The notes under the pieces: generated by a model
The model's database searches: none
What the model saw: the letters and a program-made list of their open reading frames with translations, nothing else
What the model was told of the DNA's origin: nothing
Shown: one piece after another, positions 1 through 7,763 of the stretch
Layout: each line of letters opens with the position of its first letter
How positions within the stretch are numbered: the stretch's first letter is position 1
Program-made: the position numbers and the translations under genes
Assembly (NCBI GenBank): GCA_964386405.1
Contig: CAYLRW010000040.1
Location: forward strand, 1-15,548
Source: RZYP01 sp964386405
GTDB taxonomy: Bacteria; Bacillota; Negativicutes; Acidaminococcales; Acidaminococcaceae
Direction: 5' to 3'
DNA length: 15,548 nt

Positions 1-1603
1 CACCCTTATGAATAACTTCTTTATATTTTTGCAATACAGCCATTTTTTGTCTGCTGAGCAGCAATGCGGTCGGCTTATGCTTATTCAGGCAAGCTGCCTG
101 CCAAGCTGTTGCTGTTTCCAAAGCATCAGCAGGACGATAAACAGAAAGTCCCGGAATCAAACGCAGGCTCATAGTCTGTTCAATCGGTTGATGGGTCGGC
201 CCATCTTCGCCCAAAGCAATACTGTCATGAGTGAAAACAAATACAGATCTGATGCCCATCAAAGCTGCCATTCTGAGAGCAGGGCGCATGAAATCAGAGA
301 ATACAAGGAAAGTACCGCCGTAAGGAATAAATCCTCCGTGCAGAGCCATACCATTGACGACTTTACCCATAGCGTGTTCACGTACACCAAAGTGGATATT
401 TCTTCCTGTACGATCTTCTGCAGAGAAGAAACCGCCACCTTTGATATCGGTTTTATTAGATGGTCCAAGATCAGCTGAACCACCGGCCAATTCAGGCAGC
501 AGCATCGCTAATTTCTGGATTATTTCCCCCGAAGCTTCACGTGTGGAGGTTTTGCTTACATCGGCAAAAACTTTTTCCAGACTGTCCAGATTAACCATTG
601 TATCGCCGGCAATACGTCCTGCTAATTCAGCAGCCAGCTCCGGATATACTACAGCATAGTCAGCCATCAAACTCTGCCATTCTTTTTGCTTTTCCGCACA
701 AGCCGGGAGTTTTTTCTCGAAATAGGCTTTAACAGATTCAGGGATATAGAAGGAATTACCAAGCGGCCAACCGCCATCTTCCTTGGTCTTAGCCAAAGCT
801 TCTGTACCAAGAGGTTCACCATGCGCAGAAGCACAGTCTTGTTTAGGACTGCCACAGCCAATATGTGTGCGTACCATTACCAAACTTGGACGCTTCTTCT
901 CAGCTTTGGCTTCTTTCACGGCAGCAGCTATACCATCAATATCTTCTGCATCATCAACACGCACTACGTGCCAGCCATAAGCTGTAAAACGTGCACCGAC
1001 GTCCTCACGGAAGGCTATATCCGTACTTCCTTCGATAGTAATCTTATTATCATCATAGAGCAATATTAATTTACCTAAGGCCAATGTGCCTGCCAGAGAC
1101 GCAGCTTCGGAAGCAACACCTTCCATCAGGTCTCCATCAGAGCATATGCCATAGGTATAATGATCAACTACTTTGAAACCTTTTTTATTATACTTGGCCG
1201 CCAACATTTCTTCCGCAACGGCCATACCGACGGACATTGCGAAACCATGTCCAAGCGGTCCTGTGGATGCTTCTACGCCAGGTGTAAGACCATATTCAGG
1301 ATGTCCTGGAGTTCTGGATCCCCATTGACGAAAATTCTTAAGCTCTTCTAAAGATAAGTCAAACCCGGCAAGGTGCAGCATAGAATACAGAAGTGCTGAG
1401 CCGTGTCCTGAAGACAGTACAAAACGATCGCGGTTAAACCATTGAGGGTCACTAGGATTGTACTTAATAAATTTGTCCCACAAAGTATACATTAGTGGTG
1501 CGGTGCCAAGCGGAAATCCCGGATGCCCGGAATTAGCTTTTTCGACAGCATCAACAGAAAGAAAGCGAAGCGTGCTGATCGCTGTACGATCAATTGTTTT
1601 CAT
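1..1603 (-). CDS. tkt: Transketolase, C-terminal end cut off by the window edge
   Basis: Transketolase moves two-carbon ketol units between sugar phosphates in the non-oxidative pentose phosphate pathway, using thiamine diphosphate and a divalent metal in the cytoplasm. The minus-strand frame stays open for 534 codons from the ATG at 1603 to the window edge. The family is usually about 660 residues, so roughly the last 120 are outside. Visible family blocks are SGHPGFPLG and SSGHGSALLYSMLHLAGF near the N-terminus, the ThDP/metal motif SDGDLMEG ending about 30 residues later in YDDN, then the pyrimidine-domain blocks GGSADLGPSNKT, FGVREHAMG and THDSIALGEDGPTHQP. The start follows an AGGAGG ribosome site with a 7-nt gap. 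The gene lies 82 nt downstream of the CBS-domain gene on the same strand. There is no internal stop or frameshift in the visible part. The family call is very secure. Confidence 0.97.
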   Translation of the reverse strand, partial: MKTIDRTAISTLRFLSVDAVEKANSGHPGFPLGTAPLMYTLWDKFIKYNPSDPQWFNRDRFVLSSGHGSALLYSMLHLAGFDLSLEELKNFRQWGSRTPGHPEYGLTPGVEASTGPLGHGFAMSVGMAVAEEMLAAKYNKKGFKVVDHYTYGICSDGDLMEGVASEAASLAGTLALGKLILLYDDNKITIEGSTDIAFREDVGARFTAYGWHVVRVDDAEDIDGIAAAVKEAKAEKKRPSLVMVRTHIGCGSPKQDCASAHGEPLGTEALAKTKEDGGWPLGNSFYIPESVKAYFEKKLPACAEKQKEWQSLMADYAVVYPELAAELAGRIAGDTMVNLDSLEKVFADVSKTSTREASGEIIQKLAMLLPELAGGSADLGPSNKTDIKGGGFFSAEDRTGRNIHFGVREHAMGKVVNGMALHGGFIPYGGTFLVFSDFMRPALRMAALMGIRSVFVFTHDSIALGEDGPTHQPIEQTMSLRLIPGLSVYRPADALETATAWQAACLNKHKPTALLLSRQKMAVLQKYKEVIHKG

Positions 1604-1646
1604 CAATGAACCTCCTCAAAGCAGTAAAAAATATAAACTCTTATTT

Positions 1647-1652
1647 ATTATA
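1647..1652 (-). promoter_or_regulatory. Candidate -10 box for the transketolase gene
   Basis: On the minus strand a perfect TATAAT lies about 44 nt upstream of the tkt start, in the AT-rich gap behind the CBS-domain gene. The sequence 17 nt further upstream is a poor -35 (TTTTAA). The region is so AT-rich that a chance match is quite possible. Confidence 0.3.
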
Positions 1653-1685
1653 AGATAAACAAAGATCAATTAAAAGAGTTAATTG

Positions 1686-2135
1686 TTATTTATTTAACAA
1701 TAATTTAATAATATCCGCTCGTGTTACCATCCCAACTATCTTACTGCCGTCTACTACCGGAACTTGTTTTATATTGTGATCAAGCATCAGATGAGCAACT
1801 TCACCGATGTCTGTACCTTCTTTTACCGTTATTACATCTTCTGTCATGATATCGGCTGCTCTTTGAGCTAACATCTTTTTAAAATCTTCATTATATGTAT
1901 CGACACCATGATAATAAATAACGGCACCAAGCAAATTAATAAACTCAGGTAAACGTGGCGTCGTCTCCAGCCTAAGTAAGTCACCTTCAGTAACTATACC
2001 AACTAGATAGCCACCATCACTTAAAACTGGAATCCCTGATATCCTATTTTTTGTCAGCACTTCAACAATTTCTTCAATAGAACTATTACGATTAACACTA
2101 ATTACATTGTTGACCATGACTTCCTCAACTTTCAT
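1686..2135 (-). CDS. CBS-domain pair protein
   Basis: A small stand-alone protein of 149 residues made of two CBS domains, a fold that usually binds adenosine nucleotides and acts as an energy or ligand sensor. The first domain runs from MKVEEVM through ISGIPVLSDGGYLVGIVTEGDLL (residues about 1-55). A linker with PRLPEFINLLGAVIYY, typical of this subfamily, follows. The second domain begins at ADIMTEDVITV and contains IKQVPVVDGSKIVGMVTRADII (about 90-147). There is no attached catalytic or membrane domain, so the partner is unknown. I chose the ATG at 2135 because GGAGGTG sits 8 nt upstream; an in-frame GTG at 2144 overlaps that ribosome site and is unlikely to be the start. The gene sits between the EF-G-like gene and tkt. 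I see no promoter of its own, so read-through from the EF-G-like gene is plausible. Confidence 0.9.
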   Translation of the reverse strand: MKVEEVMVNNVISVNRNSSIEEIVEVLTKNRISGIPVLSDGGYLVGIVTEGDLLRLETTPRLPEFINLLGAVIYYHGVDTYNEDFKKMLAQRAADIMTEDVITVKEGTDIGEVAHLMLDHNIKQVPVVDGSKIVGMVTRADIIKLLLNK

Positions 2136-2179
2136 AGAAAACACCTCCTACATTTTTAAAATAAAGTTAATTACTGGAC

Positions 2180-2217
2180 AAAGAAGGTCGCCTACTTAAA
2201 AGCAGACAACCTTCTTT
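2180..2217 (-). terminator. Hairpin between the EF-G-like gene and the CBS gene
   Basis: Directly after the stop of the EF-G-like gene, the minus strand can fold into a 9-bp stem (AAAGAAGGT with ACCTTCTTT) extended by seven more pairs, several of them G-U, around a TTTTAA loop. The following tail is only moderately U-rich (TTCTTTGTCC). It is either an imperfect intrinsic terminator that allows partial read-through to the CBS gene or an mRNA-stabilising hairpin. Confidence 0.55.
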
Positions 2218-2221
2218 AAAT

Positions 2222-4291
2222 TTATTGTTCTTTCAATACTGAACGTTCAAGTATAATTTTTTCCGCTAATTTCTGCGGCACATCTTCATAATGGTCGAAT
2301 TTCATTTCAAATGTGCCCAAACCTTGAGTTAGTGCACGTAAATCAACGGCATATTCAGAAATCTCAGCGTATGGTACCTGCGCTTTAACACAACTCAAAC
2401 CATCATCCATACTTTGCATACCGAGTATGCGCCCTCGTTTAGTATTTAGATCCCCTATAACATCGCCCATCATGCTTTCAGCGCAACGAACATCCAGATT
2501 ATAGTATGGTTCCATGAGTACAGGTGCGGACTTTTCTGCCGCTTTTTTAAATGCTTCATGAGATGCGATTTTAAAAGCCATTTCAGAAGAGTCTACAGTA
2601 TGATAAGAACCATCAAGAAGTGTAATACGTACGTCCACTACCGGATAGCCAGCCAAAATGCCGTGTTCCATTGACTCACGCATACCTTTTTCAACCGCTG
2701 GAATATATTGTCTCGGCACCGCACCGCCAAAAATCTTGTCGACAAATTCAAAGCCTCCGCCTGGTGGCAATGGTTCCATCTTGATAACAACATGCCCATA
2801 CTGTCCGTGGCCGCCGCTTTGTTTTTTATGCTTGCCTTCAACTTCCGCAGAGCTCCTGATTGTTTCACGATATTCAATAGTCGGTGCTTTTAAAATAGCT
2901 TCAACGCCGAATTTTCTTGCCATTCTTTCCATAATTATTTCTATGTGCTGATCGCCCATACCACTAATCAGAGTTTCTTTAGTTGTGGTGTTCTTAGTGA
3001 CAATAATGGTTGGATCCTCGTCCATAAGTCTGGAAAGAGCTGTTGCAACCTTTTCTTCTTCGCCCTTTTTCTTAGCCAGGATAGCACGTGTATACATTGG
3101 CAGAGGAAAAGCAATAGGTGCAAATTTCACAGGAGCATTCTTATCGCTAAGAGTGTCACCTGTAGAAGTATATTGCAGTTTGGCAACAACACCGATATCA
3201 CCGGCAGATATTGCTTTTAAAGGGATCTGGGTTTTACCGCGCATTGTGAAGACAGTACCAATTCTTTCCTCATGATCACGACTGGCATTATAGATAACGG
3301 AGTCCCCAGTAATCTTACCGGAAAATACTCGGAAGAAGCTCAAACGGCCAACAAATGGATCTGACGTGGTTTTAAAAACTAAAGCAGCCATTGGTGCATT
3401 GGCGTCTCTGATTTCTTCCTCACCTGTTTTTTCATTTATTACTACAAAATCATTCAAAATGGCCGGATATGTATAGTCAATAATTGCATTCATTAACCTT
3501 CCCAAGCCTATATCTTTGTAAGCACTGCCGCAAAGTACCGGGAAAATAACAGCATGCCTTATACCTTTGATAAGGCATTTCATGATTTCTTCATCGCTGA
3601 TCGTTTCACCATCAAGATATCGCATCATGGCATCATCATCAGCTTCTACCGCTGCCTCAATCATTTTTGCGCGTGCTTCATTTGCATAATCAATCATATC
3701 ATCAGGAATATCCATTTCTATTGAATCATTCCCGTTGGCTTTATATGCCTTCATTTTAAAAACATCAATGAGTCCACAGAAATTATCTTCTTTTCCTAGT
3801 GGTAACTGTAGTGGCAGGACTCGCTTGCCAAACTTATTTCTTAAATCATCAAGAATGCTATCAAAATCAGCATTCTCACGATCCATTTTATTTACAAAGC
3901 AAATTCTTGGCAAACCTGCCTCTTCTGCAAGCTTCCAACATTGCTCGGTGCCTACCTGCACGCCTGATGTAGCGCAAACAACTATTAAAGCGCTATCAAC
4001 GGCACGAAAAGCACATTTTACTTCTGCTACAAAATCCGCAAAACCCGGGGTGTCGATAAAGTTAATCTTGGAATCGCGCCATTCAACCGGTGCCAAAGTT
4101 GCATTTACTGAAACTTTTCTTTTAATTTCTTCCGGCTCATAGTCCGTGGTGGTAGCTCCATCTTCCACTTTGCACATCCGGGAAATTGCACCGGAGCGAT
4201 ACAGCAAAGCTTCTGTAACAGATGTTGTTCCCGCTCCACCATGGCCTACAATTGCGACGTTTCTAATCCGATCTCCAGTATACTCTTTCAT
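2222..4291 (-). CDS. EF-G-like translational GTPase (EF-G2/FusA2 type)
   Basis: The 689-residue protein has the full EF-G layout: a GTPase domain (about 1-280), a beta-barrel domain II (about 290-390), domain III (about 395-470), a domain IV with SGGHGQYGHVVIKMEP and SYHTVDSSEMAFK, and a C-terminal domain with GDVIGDLNTKRGRILGM. NKMD (134-137) and GSA (255-257) are intact. It differs from canonical EF-G in three places. The P-loop reads GHGGAGTT, with Thr22 where the usual lysine should be. Switch I reads KVSV instead of RGIT. The DTPG motif is followed by Phe84 instead of the catalytic His. The last two differences are usual for the EF-G2/FusA2 group; the first stands out. It probably acts at the ribosome, but whether it drives translocation is unknown. 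The start at 4291 follows AGGGGG with an 8-10 nt gap; the longer frame from 4345 lacks a good ribosome site. Confidence 0.88.
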   Translation of the reverse strand: MKEYTGDRIRNVAIVGHGGAGTTSVTEALLYRSGAISRMCKVEDGATTTDYEPEEIKRKVSVNATLAPVEWRDSKINFIDTPGFADFVAEVKCAFRAVDSALIVVCATSGVQVGTEQCWKLAEEAGLPRICFVNKMDRENADFDSILDDLRNKFGKRVLPLQLPLGKEDNFCGLIDVFKMKAYKANGNDSIEMDIPDDMIDYANEARAKMIEAAVEADDDAMMRYLDGETISDEEIMKCLIKGIRHAVIFPVLCGSAYKDIGLGRLMNAIIDYTYPAILNDFVVINEKTGEEEIRDANAPMAALVFKTTSDPFVGRLSFFRVFSGKITGDSVIYNASRDHEERIGTVFTMRGKTQIPLKAISAGDIGVVAKLQYTSTGDTLSDKNAPVKFAPIAFPLPMYTRAILAKKKGEEEKVATALSRLMDEDPTIIVTKNTTTKETLISGMGDQHIEIIMERMARKFGVEAILKAPTIEYRETIRSSAEVEGKHKKQSGGHGQYGHVVIKMEPLPPGGGFEFVDKIFGGAVPRQYIPAVEKGMRESMEHGILAGYPVVDVRITLLDGSYHTVDSSEMAFKIASHEAFKKAAEKSAPVLMEPYYNLDVRCAESMMGDVIGDLNTKRGRILGMQSMDDGLSCVKAQVPYAEISEYAVDLRALTQGLGTFEMKFDHYEDVPQKLAEKIILERSVLKEQ

Positions 4292-4423
4292 ACATGCTTC
4301 CCCCTTATCCGAATTATTTAACAGCTCAACAATTCTATGAAACAATACCCTTTTCCTTCTTTTTGTTCAGCCGTAGAACAATATTTAATTTTTTGACTTT
4401 TTATGTTAATTACTTGACACTTT

Positions 4424-4455
4424 GCAAAAAAGCCGCTTGCATTAGCAAGCGGCTT
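4424..4455 (-). terminator. Intrinsic terminator after the TVP38-type gene
   Basis: An 11-bp perfect stem (AAGCCGCTTGC / GCAAGCGGCTT) with a four-base loop lies 9 nt after the stop of the TVP38-type gene. On the minus strand it is followed by TTTTTG. This closes the recG transcription unit. Confidence 0.9.
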
Positions 4456-4464
4456 AATTAAATA

Positions 4465-5184
4465 CTATTGATTTTTCTCGAGTTTTTTCTTTTTCCAACG
4501 CTCCCATAAAACATATCCATAGATTAGTGCAACCATTGTGGCGATAATAGCCAAACGGTCTAAATGCTGCTTGTAATTAACAACATCATGACCAATAATT
4601 ACCTCCAAAGCAGTGGACGGGAACTTTCCTATAAATGTCGCGATAATATAGTCGCGCACACTCATTTTGCTAACTGCACCTAAAGCAGTTAGAATACCTG
4701 AAGGAAAATAAGGAAGCGTTCTGGCTATTGCCATAACCTGCAAACCTTTTTCCCCGCTCATCTCATCTAATTTTTCAAGGTTTTTGCTTTTGCTTATGAT
4801 TACCTCTGCCGATTCACGAAAAAAATACCGCATAAGCAGAAAGCTTATAATGACTCCAATGGACTCTGCCATCCACGATACTAAAACACCCAGTGGCAAG
4901 CCGAACAATAAACCATTGCCAGTGGAAATAAAAATTGAAGGCAAAAAACCGACTGCATTAACTAGAATATCCAAAAAGAAACTTACCAAGAGCGCCCAAG
5001 CACCAAAAGAGCGCAAAAAATCTATCAGTTCATCAACATTACCGCTTGTTGTAAGCTTTAAAATATTTGGAAAAAAATCAGGTACTAGCAGGTGGATGAC
5101 CAAAAGCATCAATAATAACAGCAGAAAGGCACCAACTTTAACATAGGCTTCCTGTTCATACCAAGGTTTATCTTTATGATTCAT
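4465..5184 (-). CDS. TVP38/TMEM64 family (DedA/VTT superfamily) membrane protein
   Basis: A 239-residue integral membrane protein. Hydrophobic segments lie at about residues 16-37, 60-80, 85-115, 145-175 and 205-225, and a lysine-rich tail (RWKKKKLEKNQ) follows the last one. The central part has the VTT/SNARE-associated features: FISTGNGLLFGLPLGVLVSW, an E-S-x-G turn, RTLPYFPSGILTALGAVS and FIGKFPSTALEVIIGHD. Members of the wider superfamily are implicated in lipid scrambling or flipping and in membrane homeostasis, but the substrate of this protein cannot be read from the sequence. AGAGG lies 5-7 nt before the ATG. The start is only 18 nt after the recG stop, so the two genes are probably co-transcribed. 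A functional link with recG is not evident. Confidence 0.9.
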   Translation of the reverse strand: MNHKDKPWYEQEAYVKVGAFLLLLLMLLVIHLLVPDFFPNILKLTTSGNVDELIDFLRSFGAWALLVSFFLDILVNAVGFLPSIFISTGNGLLFGLPLGVLVSWMAESIGVIISFLLMRYFFRESAEVIISKSKNLEKLDEMSGEKGLQVMAIARTLPYFPSGILTALGAVSKMSVRDYIIATFIGKFPSTALEVIIGHDVVNYKQHLDRLAIIATMVALIYGYVLWERWKKKKLEKNQ

Positions 5185-5202
5185 ATTAGCCTCTTTCAGT
5201 AT

Positions 5203-7266
5203 CTATAAGTTAAAAACATGTTGGAATCTTTCATCAAACTGATTTTTTAAAACAATTTCAACATCACTGAACATAGTTGGTTCCGCTATCGTTTTTTTCG
5301 CTAAAACGCGTGCTTCAAGCAACACATCCATATCATGCAGTATATCAGCAATATGCAAATCAGGCAAGCCATGCTGCCGCATTCCAAACAGCTGTCCAGC
5401 ACCCCTTAATTCAAGGTCTTTTTCTGCCAAAATAAAACCGTCTGAACACTCATGCATAATTTTCAAACGCGCCAAAGTCTCTGGTTTATCAGAATCTGTC
5501 AGCAAAACACAATATGATTGATTATTGCCACGCCCAACACGTCCTCTTAATTGGTGCATCTGTGCTAAACCAAAACGATCAGCACCTTCAATGACCATCA
5601 ACGATGCGTTTGGAACATTGACACCTACTTCAATAACCGTTGTAGCTACTAAAACATCTATACTGCCATTAATGAAGCGCTGCATAACATTTTCTTTTTC
5701 GCTTTCTTTCATTCTGCCATGCAGCAACCCACAGGCAACGCCGCGTAAGTACCCATTTGAAATTTCCTCATATACTTCACTGGCTGAATTAACATCAAAA
5801 GCTTCTGATTCTTCTATAAGTGGGCAAACAATATACGCCTGATGTCCTTTTTTGACCTCTCGCAGCATACCAGCATATATTTCAGGCCGTTTTTCATTTG
5901 TGAAACAAAGAGTTTCTATAGGTTTCCTTCCTGGTGGCAACCCACGCATAACCGAAACATCCAGGTCACCATATACCGTAAGAGCCAAAGTACGTGGAAT
6001 AGGAGTAGCAGTCATGACCAGAACATCTGGCGAAAACTCTGACTTATTAGCTAGTTTTGCTCTCTGCTCTACACCAAAACGGTGTTGTTCATCAGTAATT
6101 ACCAAAGTTAATGCATTGAAAATTACCTCATCCTGAATGAGAGCATGAGTTCCTACAATAATATCAATATCGCCACTAGCCAAACTAGCCAATATTTCTT
6201 TACGCCTTGTACCTTTGACGTTACTTGTCAGAAGCTCAATCCGAAACGAAGTTTTTCCCATAAAGTCCTTTAGGGTCTGTAAATGCTGCTGTGCCAATAT
6301 CTCTGTAGGAACCATTATACACCCTTGATAACCATTCTCAGCTGTCTTGGCTAATGCGAGTGCGGAAATAACAGTTTTACCTGAGCCAACATCTCCCTGC
6401 AATAAACGGTGCATTGGTTTTTCATCCTGCATATCAAGCGATATCTCCTGCCAGGCTTTTTTTTGGGCGTCAGTCATTTGAAAAGGCAAACTGTCAAGAA
6501 CACTATTAACTCCTAATCCATCCTTCCCATGCTTTATACCTTTTTTACCAGACTTGACTTTATTTCTATAGTAAAGTAAGCCACACTGCAGTAAATATAA
6601 TTCTTCAAAGATAAACCTTTTTTTTGCTTCCTTAAGAAGTCTGAAATTCTTAGGAAAATGTATATTGTTAAGCGCCTCTAGCCGACCCAGCAATTTTCGT
6701 TCAGCAATAATTGTCTGTGGCAGAGATTCAGGTAGATTTTTTTCAGCCAACTGCAAAGCTTGTTTGACAGCTTTTCTCAAATCATTCTGCGTAAGAGACC
6801 CAGCCAAACTATAGACGGGTAAAATTCCCAAGCCAACCTGCTCATTTTCACTTTCCAAAATTTGTAAGGAAGCTTCCGTAACCATGCGAGCATTTCTGCC
6901 TGGCTTCACTTTACCCGTTGCAATTGCTTTAGCGCCAACCTTAAGTTTTTTTACTAAAAATCTTTGCTGAGCAAAAAAATATATTTCCGCGTAGCCTGTT
7001 TCATCGCGCACCGTCACCAGACTGTAGCGTTTTCCTTTATGTGAATACTTCTCAGATGTATTCACAATTTCGCAAGCAAAAATCTGTTTCTCATTATTTG
7101 TTGCAAGTTCTCTTATCTTTTTAAACCTGGAGTAATCAATATAACAGTCTAAACGTGGATACATATTTAATACGTCACCAATCGTCTCAACATTAAGTTT
7201 CTTAAAATCTATTGCTTTCTTTGCACCAATTCCCTTTAACGTTGTAACAGGCTCATGCCACCACAA
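5203..7266 (-). CDS. recG: ATP-dependent DNA helicase RecG
   Basis: RecG is a monomeric superfamily 2 helicase that remodels stalled replication forks and branch-migrates Holliday junctions. The 687-residue protein has an N-terminal helix-hairpin-like LKGIGAKKA and an OB-fold wedge domain (about 60-145). The helicase core carries Walker A GDVGSGKT (291-298), motif II DEQH (392-395), motif III MTATPIPRTLALT, and motifs V/VI in TTVIEVGVNVPNA and QMHQLRGRVGRG. The C-terminal RecG block is ELRGAGQLFGMRQHG. Length matches the family. An in-frame stop directly upstream and the early LKGIGAKKA block force a TTG start at 7266; GGTGGTGA sits about 5-6 nt before it. The gene diverges from rpmB and is followed closely by the TVP38-type gene. 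Confidence 0.97.
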   Translation of the reverse strand: MWWHEPVTTLKGIGAKKAIDFKKLNVETIGDVLNMYPRLDCYIDYSRFKKIRELATNNEKQIFACEIVNTSEKYSHKGKRYSLVTVRDETGYAEIYFFAQQRFLVKKLKVGAKAIATGKVKPGRNARMVTEASLQILESENEQVGLGILPVYSLAGSLTQNDLRKAVKQALQLAEKNLPESLPQTIIAERKLLGRLEALNNIHFPKNFRLLKEAKKRFIFEELYLLQCGLLYYRNKVKSGKKGIKHGKDGLGVNSVLDSLPFQMTDAQKKAWQEISLDMQDEKPMHRLLQGDVGSGKTVISALALAKTAENGYQGCIMVPTEILAQQHLQTLKDFMGKTSFRIELLTSNVKGTRRKEILASLASGDIDIIVGTHALIQDEVIFNALTLVITDEQHRFGVEQRAKLANKSEFSPDVLVMTATPIPRTLALTVYGDLDVSVMRGLPPGRKPIETLCFTNEKRPEIYAGMLREVKKGHQAYIVCPLIEESEAFDVNSASEVYEEISNGYLRGVACGLLHGRMKESEKENVMQRFINGSIDVLVATTVIEVGVNVPNASLMVIEGADRFGLAQMHQLRGRVGRGNNQSYCVLLTDSDKPETLARLKIMHECSDGFILAEKDLELRGAGQLFGMRQHGLPDLHIADILHDMDVLLEARVLAKKTIAEPTMFSDVEIVLKNQFDERFQHVFNL

Positions 7267-7302
7267 TTAAATCACCACCAATTCAGGTCTTACTTTTTTT
7301 TC

Positions 7303-7332
7303 TTGCATTTTAGTACCAGTCTATGGTAACAT
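7303..7332 (+). promoter_or_regulatory. Predicted SigA-type promoter for rpmB
   Basis: The -35 TTGCAT and the -10 TAACAT are separated by 18 nt, with a TG one base before the -10 (extended -10 form). The predicted start, near 7339, gives a leader of about 48 nt. Confidence 0.5.
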
Positions 7333-7387
7333 ACTATTGTTGAATTTATAAAGAGGTTTTTGCCCTATACTTAAAGGAGGTGCGACT

Positions 7388-7579
7388 ATGGCAAGCATTT
7401 GTGAAATTTGTGGCAAAGGTGAGATGGCCGGTTCTAATGTCAGTCACTCTAATAGACATACAAAACGTTCGTGGAAACCAAATATCCAACGCGTAAGAGC
7501 AGTTATTGAAGGCTCAACTCGTGGCGTTAACGTTTGTACCCGTTGCCTACGCTCCGGGAAAGTCAACCGTGCAATTTAA
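7388..7579 (+). CDS. rpmB: 50S ribosomal protein L28 (bL28), zinc-binding form
   Basis: The 63-residue protein is a structural component of the large ribosomal subunit. It shows the L28 pattern of SNVSHSNRHTKRSWKPNIQ near the start and basic residues throughout. Two CxxC pairs, C5/C8 (CEIC) and C50/C53 (CTRC), mark it as the zinc-binding (C+) form; species that encode this form often carry a zinc-free paralogue elsewhere, and none is in this window. The ATG follows AAAGGAGG with a suitable gap. It is the only plus-strand gene here. It is monocistronic, with its own promoter and terminator, and divergent from recG. Confidence 0.97.
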   Translation: MASICEICGKGEMAGSNVSHSNRHTKRSWKPNIQRVRAVIEGSTRGVNVCTRCLRSGKVNRAI

Positions 7580-7596
7580 TCGTTATTGTAAAAAAT

Positions 7597-7633
7597 GAAA
7601 CCAAATACCAAGTGGTGGTTGGTTTCTTTTTTT
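7597..7633 (+). terminator. Intrinsic terminator of rpmB
   Basis: The stem GAAACCAA / TTGGTTTC, with an inner ACC/GGT extension, is followed by seven T. It begins 17 nt after the rpmB stop codon. The remaining sequence up to the next hairpin (7634-7727) is AT-rich and shows nothing recognisable. Confidence 0.88.
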
Positions 7634-7727
7634 ATGCCAATATATGATATTTTCGCGACCTGCTTTTAAATAGTTAAACTGTTATTAGCTTATTTTTATT
7701 ATAGCCTATTTTGCTGTCTTCTTGTAT

Positions 7728-7763
7728 AAAAAAGCTCCAACCTTTTTAGGTTGGAGCTTTTTT
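7728..7763 (-). terminator. Intrinsic terminator of rny, bidirectional
   Basis: A 16-bp stem built around AGCTCCAACCT / AGGTTGGAGCT, with a four-base loop and A and T runs at its two ends, starts at the last base of the rny stop codon. The symmetric A/T flanks mean it can terminate transcripts arriving from either side, isolating rny from rpmB. Confidence 0.92.

Noticed and set aside
259..861. Short minus-strand frames in the left part that could suggest a broken gene
   Set aside because: Reading from the ATG at 1603, the transketolase frame is open without a stop to the window edge, so these are out-of-frame shadows and not pieces of a pseudogene.
686..1069. Plus-strand open frame of about 127 codons
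   Set aside because: It lies antisense inside the intact transketolase frame and has no family motifs; the minus-strand reading explains the region fully.
1636..1680. Inverted repeat AACTCTT ... AAGAGTT around the tkt -10 box as a possible operator
   Set aside because: The arms are only 7 bp, 31 nt apart, in a very AT-rich gap; a chance match is likely.
4292..4423. Promoter for the EF-G-like gene
   Set aside because: A promoter is expected here because a terminator lies upstream, but several AT-rich -10-like hexamers occur and none has a convincing -35 at 16-18 nt, so I did not annotate one.
7310..7336. Imperfect palindrome over the rpmB -10 (TAGTACCA ... TGGTAACATACTA)
   Set aside because: The arms are short and interrupted asymmetrically, and no known operator fits; it may simply reflect promoter composition.
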